Position numbers and translations under genes: made by a program
The notes under the pieces: generated by a model
Seen by the model: the letters and a program-made list of their open reading frames with translations, nothing else
Database searches by the model: none
What the model was told of the DNA's origin: nothing
DNA from: Homalodisca vitripennis
Lineage: Eukaryota > Arthropoda > Insecta > Hemiptera > Cicadellidae
Reading direction: 5' to 3'
DNA: 64,000 nucleotides
Assembly: GCF_021130785.1 (NCBI RefSeq)
Contig: NC_060213.1
Span: 66,507,001-66,571,000, forward strand
Shown here: positions 1 to 10,693 of the stretch, one piece after another
Layout of the letters: each line of letters opens with the position of its first letter
How positions within the stretch are numbered: the first letter of the stretch is position 1

Positions 1-395
1 ACCCGCGTCTACCGTGCTCTACAGGACTGGCCACAGTGTTATGAACTATTCGTTTGCGGTCGTATTGTGCGTGAGTGAATCCGTGAAGGACATCTTCCGT
101 CTTCACGCCTGCCTACAAGACTGCTGCAGCCTATTTCCACACTTACTGATCACAACCTGGCCCTCAACAACAGCAGACTACGGTTAGGTACCTCTCATGA
201 AAACAAAGGTAACTGTTTAATTTCTAAACTTTATTTGAATATGCACTGTTCATAAACTCATTATGTGTAACCTGGTGAACTCTTGTTAAAATCAGTGTGT
301 TCGGCGTCTTCACTGCCTAGTGTGAAGTGGTCCTTCTTAATCGAGCCTCTAAAATATTATTTCACGGTTCTCATAACCAAAATCCATTCTTTTCA
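1..395 (+). repeat. 5' LTR (3' part) of a BEL/Pao retrotransposon
   Basis: These 395 bases recur at 6469-6863 with no difference that I could find, so this is the right part of a 914-bp LTR cut by the window edge. It ends in ...TTCA, the CA of a TG...CA terminus. A TGG primer-binding site follows directly. Identity of the two LTR segments means a recent insertion, because LTRs are identical when a copy integrates. Confidence 0.95.
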
Positions 396-414
396 TGGTC
401 CTTATCGAGCCGGA
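396..414 (+). other. Primer-binding site, tRNA-Tyr-like
   Basis: TGG follows the LTR at once. The reverse complement of this stretch contains TCCGGCTCGA and then AGGACCA, which are the 3' end of eukaryotic tRNA-Tyr, with two extra bases between the blocks. Seen: the sequence. Inferred: tRNA-Tyr primes minus-strand synthesis. The two-base bulge makes the assignment less than certain. Confidence 0.6.
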
Positions 415-1519
415 TAATAAGAACTTTAGTCCATTGGTGAATATCAGTGCAATCTCAACTCTTATAAGCTATATACAGTGCATATTTCAAAGTGTGGTTT
501 CAGGTTCTTTCACGATTGCAAAGTCCGTGCATATCGATTTTCCAGTCCCCTCTCCAGTCATATCAGCTGTGATCATATCAGCTGTAACGTCTGATCATAT
601 CAGCTGTGGTGCTCTGTCGACTGCATTGTTTTGTTGACAAACAAGCTTTCAGACTGTTACAGCACAGGTGAACTGATTACTGTGTTTAATGGTTACCGCT
701 TCTCAATACTTGTTGGTTATCAGTCCTACTTGTAATACTCATTATTCTTAGAAGCAGGTTACGCGAACTTAAATATAAACAATCTTGGTTATTGACACTT
801 TACCTTGAGCAGGACTTGCACCCTTATTGCAAAATTAAATGTTTATTTTGTCAACACTATATTCTAGTCTCAGCTTAAAAAGGAAAAAAGCTACTTACTG
901 CTCACAATTGTTTATTATAATTTCTATTTGAACATAGCTCACGCATATGTATGCATGGTTTATGGTTACTGTCACAACACTACCATACTGACAGTTTACA
1001 TGTAGTACGTGCGCATAATGTTTCCAGAGCCTCTGCTACATTATAGCTGAACTTAGCTCAACAGTAACCTTTATTGTTGTTTATTATTTAATAAAAACTT
1101 GTCTTGTTTACGTTTTGCCATAATAACAGTGTATTTTATTTTCTCAAAACAAAACTATACTATAGGCCTATACGAGCCTACTCTACTTATTGCATTATTA
1201 TTGAGTTTTTACCTCAAAAAACTAAACAATTGGTACCTGAAGATGAAATCAATGATTTCGAAATGTACATAGTAAAAAAAATAAAAGTTTACAAAAAGTG
1301 TTAAAAGGTTTATTTATATTGTATCATAAATATTTTTAAATTGTGTTTCATTGTATTATATTGTTTAGATACTTCTTATTTCTTGGGGAAAATAATTCAG
1401 AGGAAAATAATTTAGTTTCTATTTTTATCACTGTCTCAATTCAAGAGGACAATATTTTGTTTACTTTTCACCTTTGAAGTATTACTGAAATTGATTAATT
1501 TTCTACAAACACTTTCAAC
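415..1519 (+). other. 5' leader of the BEL/Pao element, with an embedded Penelope-like tail
   Basis: Non-coding leader between the PBS and the gag start. Short open frames here have no family resemblance. Bases 1236-1317 closely match 8172-8246 at the tail of the Penelope-like element (GAAATGTACATAGTA and ATAAAAGTTTA are shared), so part of this leader is probably a captured or inserted Penelope 3' end. Confidence 0.6.
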
Positions 1520-4500
1520 ATGGCGATGTCTCTTAAAGTGGCCAATGCAAAGCGAGAACACCTCTTTTCTCAGATACAAAGTATATATGATTTAACTAAG
1601 AAGACTTCCGATCCAAATATACTTCAGCAGTTGCTTGTCAGAGCTAAATCTATTCAGAGACTTAGACAGGAATTTTCAGCAATATTAGACTTGTGCCACG
1701 AGTTGGAATTAAAAGTAGATTCCGACTATACACCTAACTATTCCGCATTAGCGAGCGTGGACGAGTTAGTTGATTACGTTTCTGCTAACGTGCTTATGAT
1801 TGAGACCAAGAGACAAGCTAAAGCTAATAAAAGCGAAACTATTCCGCCTGCCTCCCCTCAAGTCAACGTCCGGCTACCGAAATTGGAATTAAAAACTTTC
1901 GACGGAGCTGCCTTGGACTTCTGTACGTTCATCAACGTTTATGAACAAGCCGTACACAACAATGCGCACTTAAGCGATGTAATGAAATTTCAATATCTCT
2001 TGAGCGTGCTTTCAGGCGAACCACTCTCTCTGATAAAGTCGCTAAATATAACTGAGCAAAATTATGCAATCGCTTATCAGCTGCTGAAGGATCGCTACCA
2101 TAATACTAGGCGTTTACTCACACTACATTTAAATCAAATACTAGACCTTCCTGTCATCTCCAGCACATCTGTGAAGAATATCCGTGCTTTCCTTAATCTT
2201 TTTCACGAACATACGCAATCACTTAAAGCACTAAACAATGACATCACTAGTAACAACCCACTTCTCTCAGCCTTGTTATTACGCAAGATTGATAATCGGA
2301 TGGTCGCCCGCCTAGAACAGTTTCGAAAAAAGGAAGAGCTTCATACTTTGCCCTCGGTTGAACAAATAATTGAGTTTCTCAACCTGGAATGCAGCCACAT
2401 TAAGGACAGTAGTCTACATGACAATATTGTGGACCCCAAGAACGCTTCAAGTTCTTATTTTGGGTCAAAACCCGGATTTGATAAGCCCAAATCGTCTCTT
2501 AAAAACGTGAGCTTGTCAGCGGCTTCCTCTCCACCCTCCTCGGCCTATAAACAAGGCCCATCATGTTTTTATTGCCATCAGAGCGGTCATAAAATTTATG
2601 GCTGTCCCAGCTTCGGCCAAAAGACACCTCAAGAACGGCACGGGATTATTAAACAGCACAACCGCTGTTCTTCTTGTTTGGGGACGCACAGATTAAGTGA
2701 ATGTCAGTCTAAATTCACGTGTCGAACATGTCGTGGTCGTCATCATACCTTGCTACACTTCACTGATCGGCCAACACGGTCCAGTGTTAGTACGTCGGAC
2801 CGCGTTCGTACCGTTTTGGAGAACGGCCGTGACGGCGGCCGGCCTGCAACACCTACACCTGCTGTCCGCCCTCCGCCTGCGACCACAGCGCTCTCACCTC
2901 CTAGCCCGGCCGAACACACCACACTACACGCTCATGGCACACTGCATCAAGACCTCGCCCCTAGTACCACGGTTCTTCTGGGTACTTCTCTTGTCAAGCT
3001 CACCGCCTCTAACGGACAAGCTTATGTCTTTCGTGCCTTAATTGATTCAGGAAGCATGCTAAATTGTATTAGCGAGAAAGCCTCCCAACTGTTGGGTACA
3101 CAGCGCCGTCCGGCCACTATTAATGTCGCCGGCCTTTCTCAAACCTCTGCTCACACACGCGGATTTTTAACTCTGGGCGTGGAAACTCTTGCTGGCCACC
3201 CAGTTGCCGCCCCGCACTCGTTCCATATATTGCCACAAATCACTGTAGACCTCCCACGAGTGCAAATATCTCAGGAGGTCATGAATAAGGTTAAAATTAT
3301 TACACTGGCTGATCCAACCTTCCACCTCCCTGGTGGCATTGACGTGCTTATTGGTGGAGCGCTATTTCCACATATTCTTACTCACGAGACCTACTCTCTT
3401 GGTCTCAATTTACCTCACGCCCTGGGCACCTGTTTTGGTTTCGTGCTGATGGGGACGGCTCCCTGCACACCATCGACGCAGTCTGTCTCTACTATGGCTG
3501 TCTCTCTTCTCTCGACTGCTGAGGTGGACCTCCACGCCTCTCTGCAGCGTTTCTGGACACAAGAGGAACTGCCTGCTCCCAGTAAAATGTCTGCAGAGGA
3601 AACTCAATGCGATGAATATTTTTCTACCACGCACTCCAGGGACCGTGAGGGTCGATATATGGTCCGCCTCCCTTTCAAGAACACCAGTACTCATCTGGGA
3701 AGTTCCAAAGTTCATGCTGAAAGTAGACTCTATTCACTCGAGCGCAAGCTCCACGCTCCCACTAATGTGGAGTATTATAATTTATATTCTGATTTTATAC
3801 ATGAATATCTCTCTCTAGGCCATATGCAGGGCTGCCCTACTCCTGACTTAAGCACTCCCCACTACTTTCTGCCACACCACGGTGTTTTTAAGGCACAAAG
3901 TAGCACCACAAAACTACGCGTCGTTTTTGACGCCAGTGCCAAAACCAGTTCCGGACTCTCTCTCAACGACACTCTGTTGACCGGACCTAAACTGCAAAAT
4001 AATATTTGTGACATTCTTCTGCGCTTCCGCCTTCAGAACTTAGTGTTCTCTTGTGACATCAGACAGATGTACCGGCAAATCAAGGTGCATCCTGACGATC
4101 AACATTTCCAACTGATCTTATGGCGTGATCACCCTACCGACTTGATGTCCACGTTCAAGCTCACGACAGTTACCTACGGCCTGAACTGTTCACCCTACTT
4201 GGCCATCAAAACGCTACATCAATTGGCAGAAGACGAAGGTCACCGCTACCCCCATGCTGCTGAGATTCTCAAACACCAGAGCTACGTCGACGACCTGATC
4301 TGCGGAACTGAGACTGAAGAACTCGCCGCTGAACTTCAAGATCAACTCATCAAATTTCTTTGGCTCGGTGGCTTTGAGCTCCGGAAGTGGGTCTCGAACT
4401 CTCCGAGACTTCTGCAACACCTTCCTGAAGATCATCGGGAAATCCCAGTTTTTCTGCAACCCTCTCAGGAGCCTCATTTCTCTATTTTGGGCCTTAAATG

Positions 4501-4795
4501 GACCCCTCTGACTGACACTTTTACGTTTAATTTTAATTTTTCTTGTGAAAACCCCACTAAGCGTAAAGTTTTAAGTCTCATTTCTCAAGTCTATGACCCC
4601 TGTGGTTTTTTAGCGCCTTGTATAATGCTCGCAAAAAATATCATGCAACTCGTATGGATTTCTGGCATAGACTGGGATGATCCGCTCCCTCCAGAAATAT
4701 ACCAAAAATGGCACGCCTTTTTATTTGAACTTAAGCACGTTGCCACTATTACAATTCCTCGTGCTATCCCCTACTCCCTCCTCTCAAAAGAGTGA
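1520..4795 (+). CDS. BEL/Pao Gag-Pol polyprotein, N-terminal part (Gag, protease, RT)
   Basis: 1091 residues. An N-terminal helical region is followed by a DUF1759-type Gag domain (about 115-295; LPKLELKTFDG). Zinc-knuckle cysteine clusters lie near 349 (CFYCHQSGHKIYGC), 383 and 397. A DUF1758 aspartic protease has LIDSGS near 507. The BEL reverse transcriptase (about 755-1000) has VVFDAS, CDIRQMYRQI and the catalytic YVDD near 921. The frame ends right after the RT connection region, where most RNase H sequence expected in this family is missing. The remaining pol is in another frame from 4792. Role: forms the particle and copies the element RNA. As an assembled polyprotein this copy is defective. 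Confidence 0.93.
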   Translation: MAMSLKVANAKREHLFSQIQSIYDLTKKTSDPNILQQLLVRAKSIQRLRQEFSAILDLCHELELKVDSDYTPNYSALASVDELVDYVSANVLMIETKRQAKANKSETIPPASPQVNVRLPKLELKTFDGAALDFCTFINVYEQAVHNNAHLSDVMKFQYLLSVLSGEPLSLIKSLNITEQNYAIAYQLLKDRYHNTRRLLTLHLNQILDLPVISSTSVKNIRAFLNLFHEHTQSLKALNNDITSNNPLLSALLLRKIDNRMVARLEQFRKKEELHTLPSVEQIIEFLNLECSHIKDSSLHDNIVDPKNASSSYFGSKPGFDKPKSSLKNVSLSAASSPPSSAYKQGPSCFYCHQSGHKIYGCPSFGQKTPQERHGIIKQHNRCSSCLGTHRLSECQSKFTCRTCRGRHHTLLHFTDRPTRSSVSTSDRVRTVLENGRDGGRPATPTPAVRPPPATTALSPPSPAEHTTLHAHGTLHQDLAPSTTVLLGTSLVKLTASNGQAYVFRALIDSGSMLNCISEKASQLLGTQRRPATINVAGLSQTSAHTRGFLTLGVETLAGHPVAAPHSFHILPQITVDLPRVQISQEVMNKVKIITLADPTFHLPGGIDVLIGGALFPHILTHETYSLGLNLPHALGTCFGFVLMGTAPCTPSTQSVSTMAVSLLSTAEVDLHASLQRFWTQEELPAPSKMSAEETQCDEYFSTTHSRDREGRYMVRLPFKNTSTHLGSSKVHAESRLYSLERKLHAPTNVEYYNLYSDFIHEYLSLGHMQGCPTPDLSTPHYFLPHHGVFKAQSSTTKLRVVFDASAKTSSGLSLNDTLLTGPKLQNNICDILLRFRLQNLVFSCDIRQMYRQIKVHPDDQHFQLILWRDHPTDLMSTFKLTTVTYGLNCSPYLAIKTLHQLAEDEGHRYPHAAEILKHQSYVDDLICGTETEELAAELQDQLIKFLWLGGFELRKWVSNSPRLLQHLPEDHREIPVFLQPSQEPHFSILGLKWTPLTDTFTFNFNFSCENPTKRKVLSLISQVYDPCGFLAPCIMLAKNIMQLVWISGIDWDDPLPPEIYQKWHAFLFELKHVATITIPRAIPYSLLSKE

Positions 4796-5853
4796 CGCTG
4801 CCCCGACTGGAGCTATGCGCAGCTCATCTCCTGGCCCAACTTGTGAAATATTGTGTTACTCAATTAGCTCCCACCCGCAAGTTTGGTTCTATTGTTTGCT
4901 GGTGTGACTCTACTGTGACCCTCGCGTGGATCAAAACACCTTCTTATCGCCTCAAAACCTATGTGGCTAATCGTGTGGCGCAAACTCAAGAGCTTGTGGC
5001 TGTGGAATGCTGGCGCTACATACCCAGTGCTTCCAATCCTGCTGACTGCGCCTCCCGTGGGATCCTTCCCTCTCAATTAGTGGATCATCCCCTTTGGTGT
5101 CATGGACTCGACTGGTTGCGTCTCCCCTCCTCGGCCTGGCCAGATCCTGATTCCAGCCTGGACTCGGTCTCTCTGGAGGAGCTAGGGGAGCTGAAGCATT
5201 CCACTCCTATCATTGCCTTGGCCACAGCACCGCCTACGTGGGACCTCCTCATCCAGTACTCTTCCTGGAGGAAATTGTTGCACGTGATGGCCTACGTCTT
5301 GCGTTTTATCCACAACTGTCGTTCACCAAACCGCCACTTCGGACCTCTCTCCAAGACAGAACGGGACACCGCCCAGCTGCGAATTTTCAAGACCGTGCAA
5401 GAGGAAGCTTTCACTGAAGATCTGGCTCTACTGCGGGACCGAAAGACGTGTTCTACCAGACTTCAACGCCTCGCCCCATTCCAGGGTCCGGATGGACTTC
5501 TCCGCGTCGGCGGCAGACTGCGCCACGCTGACCTCCCGCCGAACATGTCTCACCCGTGCATCCTGCCCAAGAAGCACCCTGTCGTGGACCTCCTAATTGA
5601 CCATGTCCATGTCAAATATCTCCAGACTCTTCAGCAGCGCCTCAAGTGGAGCACTCCTTCCCGCAACCTCCAACCTGGAGACCTCGTCCTGGTGCATCAG
5701 GATACTCCCGCTCTCTCATGGCCCCTTGCACGGGTCACTGATGTCACTTCAGGACAAGATGGTACAGTTCGAGTGGTACATCTCAAGACCTCAAGTGGAA
5801 CTCTCACTCGTTCAGCAGTGAAGGTGTTTCTCTTACCTCACCTCTACAATTAA
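4792..5853 (+). pseudogene. BEL/Pao Pol, C-terminal part with integrase core deleted
   Basis: 353 codons starting at TLPRLELCAA, the conserved block after the BEL RNase H region. It then has the PADCASRG block, and the integrase zinc-binding start (LLRVGGRLRHADL, HPVVDLLIDHVHVKYL). The frame jumps from there straight into the DUF5641-type C-terminal domain (LQPGDLVLV, WPLARV, GTVRVVHLKT). The DDE catalytic core normally lying between them is absent. It overlaps the upstream frame by 4 bases in a different phase. No catalytic integrase can be made from this copy. The clean deletion and identical LTRs suggest a non-autonomous derivative mobilised in trans. Confidence 0.88.
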
Positions 5854-5923
5854 TTAACTGTCTCTCTACCACCGCCTATAACCTTTGTAATTTGAGCCTG
5901 TGTTGCTCTTTCTCTCATTGAAT

Positions 5924-5949
5924 CCCAAGGTGATTCAAGGCGGCCGGTA
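5924..5949 (+). other. Probable polypurine tract region before the 3' LTR
   Basis: Purine-rich run (CCCAAGGTGATTCAAGG, then CGGCCGGTA) directly left of the TG that opens the 3' LTR. The position fits a plus-strand primer. The tract is not purely purine, so the exact primer is uncertain. Confidence 0.4.
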
Positions 5950-6863
5950 TGTTAAGTATTTATTGCATTAAATAACTTGTTTTTTATTGCCTAATATGAA
6001 AAGGCTACTTTTATTGAATAATTATGTATATATTTTTTGTGCAACTTATATTCTATATTTGCCTTTATTTACTAAACTGTATATACTAGATTAATTCCAT
6101 ATCTCTTTCTGCGGCCTGGTGCCTACAATACCATTCCTTACTGGATTAAAATATTCACGTACAGTGACAGACCAATGAACCATTGTTTCCCGAATCAGCT
6201 GTTTACTGTAAACTCACCAACCAATCACAACGGTTGACTTATCAATTGCCCACCTTGCAAGCGTAGGCACGCTTGCTCGTTATACTCTCGGTCCCGCCTG
6301 GGGCACTTATGTACTCTCTAGCTACTGCTTACCATACTTACTCTCTCCCCCATGTGTTACTCTCTCACTTAAAATATTAGTTTATTTCTATTTGTTGTAC
6401 ATTTACATTAACATTAAAGTCAGTGCTCTGGATTGGCAATCTCTACCAGAACGTCTCTGCTCCCGGACACCCGCGTCTACCGTGCTCTACAGGACTGGCC
6501 ACAGTGTTATGAACTATTCGTTTGCGGTCGTATTGTGCGTGAGTGAATCCGTGAAGGACATCTTCCGTCTTCACGCCTGCCTACAAGACTGCTGCAGCCT
6601 ATTTCCACACTTACTGATCACAACCTGGCCCTCAACAACAGCAGACTACGGTTAGGTACCTCTCATGAAAACAAAGGTAACTGTTTAATTTCTAAACTTT
6701 ATTTGAATATGCACTGTTCATAAACTCATTATGTGTAACCTGGTGAACTCTTGTTAAAATCAGTGTGTTCGGCGTCTTCACTGCCTAGTGTGAAGTGGTC
6801 CTTCTTAATCGAGCCTCTAAAATATTATTTCACGGTTCTCATAACCAAAATCCATTCTTTTCA
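5950..6863 (+). repeat. 3' LTR of the BEL/Pao element
   Basis: 914-bp LTR from TGTTAAGTATT to ...TTTTCA. Its last 395 bases equal window bases 1-395. A short TATA-type stretch and AT-rich U3 lie in the left half. The right half is richer in GC. The right flank begins CTGATATTTAAATG, itself part of an older inverted LTR, so the element landed in a relative of itself. The left target duplication is outside the window. Confidence 0.95.
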
Positions 6864-7304
6864 CTGATATTTAAATGAGAGAGTAACACATGGGGGAGAG
6901 AGTAAGTATGGTCAGCAGTGGCTAGAGAGTACATAAGTGCCCCAGGCGGGACCGGGAGTATAACGAGCAAGCGTGCCTACGCTTGCAAGGTGGGCAATTG
7001 ATCCTTGATAAGTCAACCGTTGTGATTGGTTGGTGAGTTGTACAGTAAACAGCTGATTCGGGAAACAATGGTTCATTGGTCTGTCACTGTACGTGAATAT
7101 TTTAATCCAGTAAGGAATGGTATTGTAGGCGCTAGGCCGCAGAAAGAGATATAGGATTAATGTAGTATATACAGTTTAGTAAATAAAGGCAAATATAGAG
7201 TATAAATTTCCCAAAAAATATATACATAATTATTATTCAATAAAAGTAGCCTTTTCATATTAGGCAATAAAAAACAAGTTATTTAACGCAATAAATACTT
7301 AACA
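6864..7304 (-). repeat. Older inverted LTR fragment of the same BEL/Pao family
   Basis: The reverse complement of this stretch matches the left part of the 3' LTR (about 5950-6385) with scattered substitutions and small indels. It ends at 7304 in TACTTAACA, the complement of the LTR start TGTTAAGTA, so the outer LTR terminus is intact there. It is diverged, unlike the flanking LTR, so it is older. It abuts the young element at 6863 and interrupts the Penelope RT at 7305. Confidence 0.88.
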
Positions 7305-7760
7305 GTTCTGTTTAATTATTTTTAATTATAAGCATTGTTTCTTGGATTGGAACATTTGTGTATAAATTTGTTATATCGAAGGATACAAACTTACTGTTGT
7401 TTGGTATATCTATATAATTAATTTTGTTTACTAGGTCAATGCTGTTTTTCAGTCTTATGTCAGTTTTAAATTTGTAATGTTCTTTAATTTTGCTGTCCAA
7501 GTATTTTGCTAAATTATAAGAAGGTGCATTTTGAAAATTTACTAATGGTCTTATTGGGTAGTTTTCTTTGTGAATTTTTGGCAAACCTTTGAGGATTGGT
7601 GCAGAAGGCTTCATCATCTTTAATTTCTGTTTTTTGTTATTCGGAATATGATTAATTTTGTTTATGCATTTCTTGATAACTTTTTGGAAAGATTCTGTAG
7701 GATCATTATTTAGTTTTGTAATATTGTTATTAGAAATAAAATTGTTTATTTTATCTGTAT
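7305..7760 (-). pseudogene. Penelope-like element reverse transcriptase fragment
   Basis: Open minus-strand frame of about 150 codons with Penelope-type RT blocks: ILKGLPKIHK, YPIRPLVN and FVSFDITNLYTNVPIQET. This is the N-terminal third of an RT. It is cut at 7305 by the inverted LTR and lacks the catalytic YxDD region. At its 5' side (about 7760) it meets, head to head, the endonuclease part of what is probably the same element on the opposite strand. Non-functional fragment. Confidence 0.85.
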
Positions 7761-8063
7761 AATCTGTATATTGGACAAACCGGCCGATCATTCAAAATTA
7801 GATTTAATGAACACATAAAAGCATTGAAAACATCATCAAATTTAAAATATGCAGACCATTTAAATAACACCGGCCATACATACACTAACATCGAAAACAA
7901 TCTTGAAATTTTACACACAAGCAAAAAAAGTCGCTTATTATCTACTTTAGAACATTTTGAAATTTACAAAAGTGCCAAAATTAATCATAATATATTATTA
8001 AATGACAAAGATTTTCTAACAAAAAATTTATTATTCGATAGACTTTTAAACAATATACAATGA
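7761..8063 (+). pseudogene. Penelope-like GIY-YIG endonuclease fragment
   Basis: Plus-strand frame starting near 7764 with YIGQTGRSFKIRFNEHIKAL, then YADHLNNTGH and LSTLEHFEIYK. This is the C-terminal GIY-YIG endonuclease domain of Penelope-like elements, which nicks target DNA. Open to the natural stop at 8063. The RT segment that should precede it in the same direction is inverted and lies to its left. Confidence 0.85.
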
Positions 8064-8250
8064 TCTCACATAAAATTAAATACAACAAATTTAGCCACCA
8101 AGGTAGTAAAAAACACATGACAAATTGATTTTAATTATTTATTTTTATAATTAACTTAACCTTATTTTGTACAAGATGGAATCAATGATTCCGAAATGTA
8201 CATAGTAAGAAGAATAAAAGTTTAAAGTGTTAAAAGTTTATTGATATTAT
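8064..8250 (+). repeat. 3' tail of the Penelope-like element
   Basis: AT-rich stretch ending in GATTCCGAAATGTACATAGT and AATAAAAGTTTA. Bases 8172-8246 match 1236-1317 in the BEL leader. The position after the endonuclease stop fits the 3' untranslated tail. The exact end is uncertain. Confidence 0.6.
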
Positions 8251-10366
8251 GTTATTTACAAAAGAATAGTGTGTCACTGACACACGCCTAGCATCGTTTT
8301 TGTAGCTTAGCAAAACAGCTGGCTAAGTTAGAGCTCCCCTAGACGTGACGTATCGCTGCGCGAGACCTGGGATTCTAGTGTGGCCTTGTCTTTGTACAGA
8401 GTGGCAGCTTACAGCCTAGCTATCTCATACATTACCCTCCAGTTGTACTGAGATTCCTGCCGTAACTTTCCGCCAGCACCAGTTCACTACACATGATGTC
8501 GCAGATTCCCGGGGAGCAACAGAACTGACGTGATGCACCGTTTCGGCATGATTCACATTTTTACTGCTTCTTCTGTAACACTTTTTCTGACCATACTGGA
8601 TTTTTGCAAAATGTCTCATCATTATCCACAGTTATAATATTTTTTGGGCGTATTACGGTTATATTGATTTTTTATTGAAGCAGCAATCAATCATTTTACA
8701 TTTCAGCAATAGTTTTTCTTATACCGTTTGAGTCAAAGATTCTAAGAATATAGTATTTGACAAACGATACATTGCTTTTTATCATTATAAGAAGAAGTTC
8801 ATGAATAAAGAGATGGTATTATAGTAAATATACCGCGGTCTACATTATTGGTTTGCTGGGGACAGTTCTACCCAATACAAGGCGCTGAAGGTGTCCCAAC
8901 ATGGTATTCATACTACAAAAGCTATATGTAGACTTTTTATACTAAATACTACTAGTGGGATCCATATTCGAACTGTTACTATTACTCACATTTATGGTAA
9001 CGATATAATTGTATAATGTATCCGTATTTCACCACGGTAATTCAGCGCTGAGTTTTATGAATTATTACTCAGCTCCGTTAAAGAAAAGAACATCAGAAGA
9101 AAACATAATTTTTTCCGTTGTATAAACTCAGCTCTTCATGTTTTATATAGCCTTTGCAACTATCCATCAGGTTCAGCTGGCTTTTCTATCCAAAGGTAAC
9201 GTTACAAACTCTCGTTATAAGTGAAACTTGCAACTGACCGCTCTATTATTTATCTCTGTATTTTCGTATCTAGGATCCCAGTAAATGGCCTCATCTAAGC
9301 CGCAAGATACTACACCAACCGCACAATCCATCGTTACTTAGCTAGTTGAGTACTATAAAATACTTTATTTTGTAACTTATATAATTTTTTTCTTGGCTTC
9401 GTCTAACTTTCTTATAAGATCTTGGATGTAATGGATCAGGTTCTAATGCCTGTCAGATAGTTCCTTTATTCGTTCTAAAAGTTCATCTGTTGATGTGAAC
9501 AATCTGATTCAATCTAAATCTCAAAAGAGTAGAGTTTCTACTGATTAATCATCTCAGACACAAGGGTGATGCTACAGTTGCTCATCGTGATATCGACCGA
9601 TCTTCTCTGAGATAAAGGTACCGGTGAACATAGTCACATGATGCCGATCTTTGTGTTTACTGTTAGTTAAAGTTAGAGCAGTCTTCTGCTAAGAATTTCC
9701 TCTCGAAGTAAGAAATGTTCCCTCCCTATGTCTTCTTTTTTATGCCAAATCGAAATAAATTTTGTTTAATTCATCCTTCAACAGCTGCAGAGGTACCAAC
9801 TGACTAGAAAGATGTACGACGTCAAGGATAATTAGACAGGGGAGAATTTAGATTGCGGTGCGGTTAATGAAGACATTACCAGATTATTTTAATCGGTTAT
9901 TGTAGTAGTCTTACCAGTTTACCGCTGCCGGCTCAAATGGTGTGGAACTTCACTGAAGATCGACTCGGCTGACCAGCTACATGCAGCCGAGTTCCATGTC
10001 GCTGGTACTACTTACTACGCACATTAGATGCGCGGTGAAGTGTGCGGTTGATATTATCAAGAGAAACATAATTTACATTGTGTTTACCTCATACTTCACT
10101 TTGTTTGGCTAACCTCTAAAGAATCACAGAACTGTGTTACTCGTCAAAATACTATAATTATTTATTTTAGATTAAACAAAGTTGATAATTGTGTAACTGT
10201 ATCTATTAAATGAGATTATACACCCTTAAATAGTTACGGATTTATAATAATGAAACACTTGATGATTTAATGAGACCAAACTATAACAACAGTTATGTAC
10301 TCTGCCTCCCAGGCCACCAATAAATAAGAAAGGACTTACTTATTATAACTAACAGATCATCCTTAC
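8251..10366. other. Non-coding, presumed P450 intron or 3' flank
   Basis: No gene that I can support. On the minus strand near 9386-9505 a frame reads STDELLERIKELSDRH, a stop, then NLIHYIQDLIRKLDEAKK. It is helical in character and may be a dead exon or transposon remnant of unknown family. No P450 heme-binding exon was found here. Confidence 0.4.
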
Positions 10367-10535
10367 CTATTTTAGTATCATTTGTAGCTTTTCTCATGAT
10401 TAAAACAGCGTTACCATGTAGCCTAATGCTCTCTAGAATGACCTGGTCCAGGTACTTCATGGCTTTAACGTCGGCAGAGGTAACGTCACGGTCCAGGTCT
10501 CCCATTACTTCCTGAATCTCCATGAACATCCTTTC
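10367..10535 (-). CDS. Cytochrome P450 (CYP4-like) exon with the K-helix
   Basis: 169-nt exon; acceptor TTTAG before GAAAGG and donor GTAAGG. It enters in phase 0 and leaves one base into a codon. It encodes ERMFMEIQEVMGDLDRDV, then KAMKYLDQVILESIRL and IMRKATNDTKI. The ExxR of the K-helix is ESIR. P450 enzymes are ER-bound heme monooxygenases; CYP4-clan members oxidise fatty acids, hormones or xenobiotics. It joins in phase with the I-helix exon at 14145-14213. This is the most 3' exon that I could find. The heme-binding exon should follow to the left but was not seen; it may lie beyond the window past the BEL and Penelope insertions. Confidence 0.9.
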
Positions 10536-10562
10536 CTAAACATGAGAGATAAAATGTAATTA

Positions 10563-10632
10563 GATCTACTGCGGCTGCTATGTCGTGGTGCAGTTCCCTA
10601 AGTACTTCTCGGATCTTCATTAATACCTCGTT
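10563..10632 (-). pseudogene. Partial duplicate of the P450 K-helix exon
   Basis: Just upstream of the K-helix exon a second acceptor (CATGTTTAG) is followed by codons reading NEVLMKIREVLRELHHDIAA. This lines up with ERMFMEIQEVMGDLDRDVTS. After about 23 codons the similarity is lost and no donor is evident. It is a truncated exon duplication, probably dead. Its acceptor and branch region resemble those of the real exon, so it could act as a splice decoy. Confidence 0.7.
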
Positions 10633-10693
10633 CTAAACATGAGTTTAATCTAATATAGTTTAAACCTCGCGGCTAATTTATTTCATCTATACA

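Noticed and set aside
4780..4800. Programmed frameshift between the two BEL pol frames
   Set aside because: Conserved RNase H sequence is missing at the joint, so a deletion explains it.
8425..8622. Minus-strand 65-codon frame as a transposase piece
   Set aside because: No motif beyond chance; other frames are equally open.
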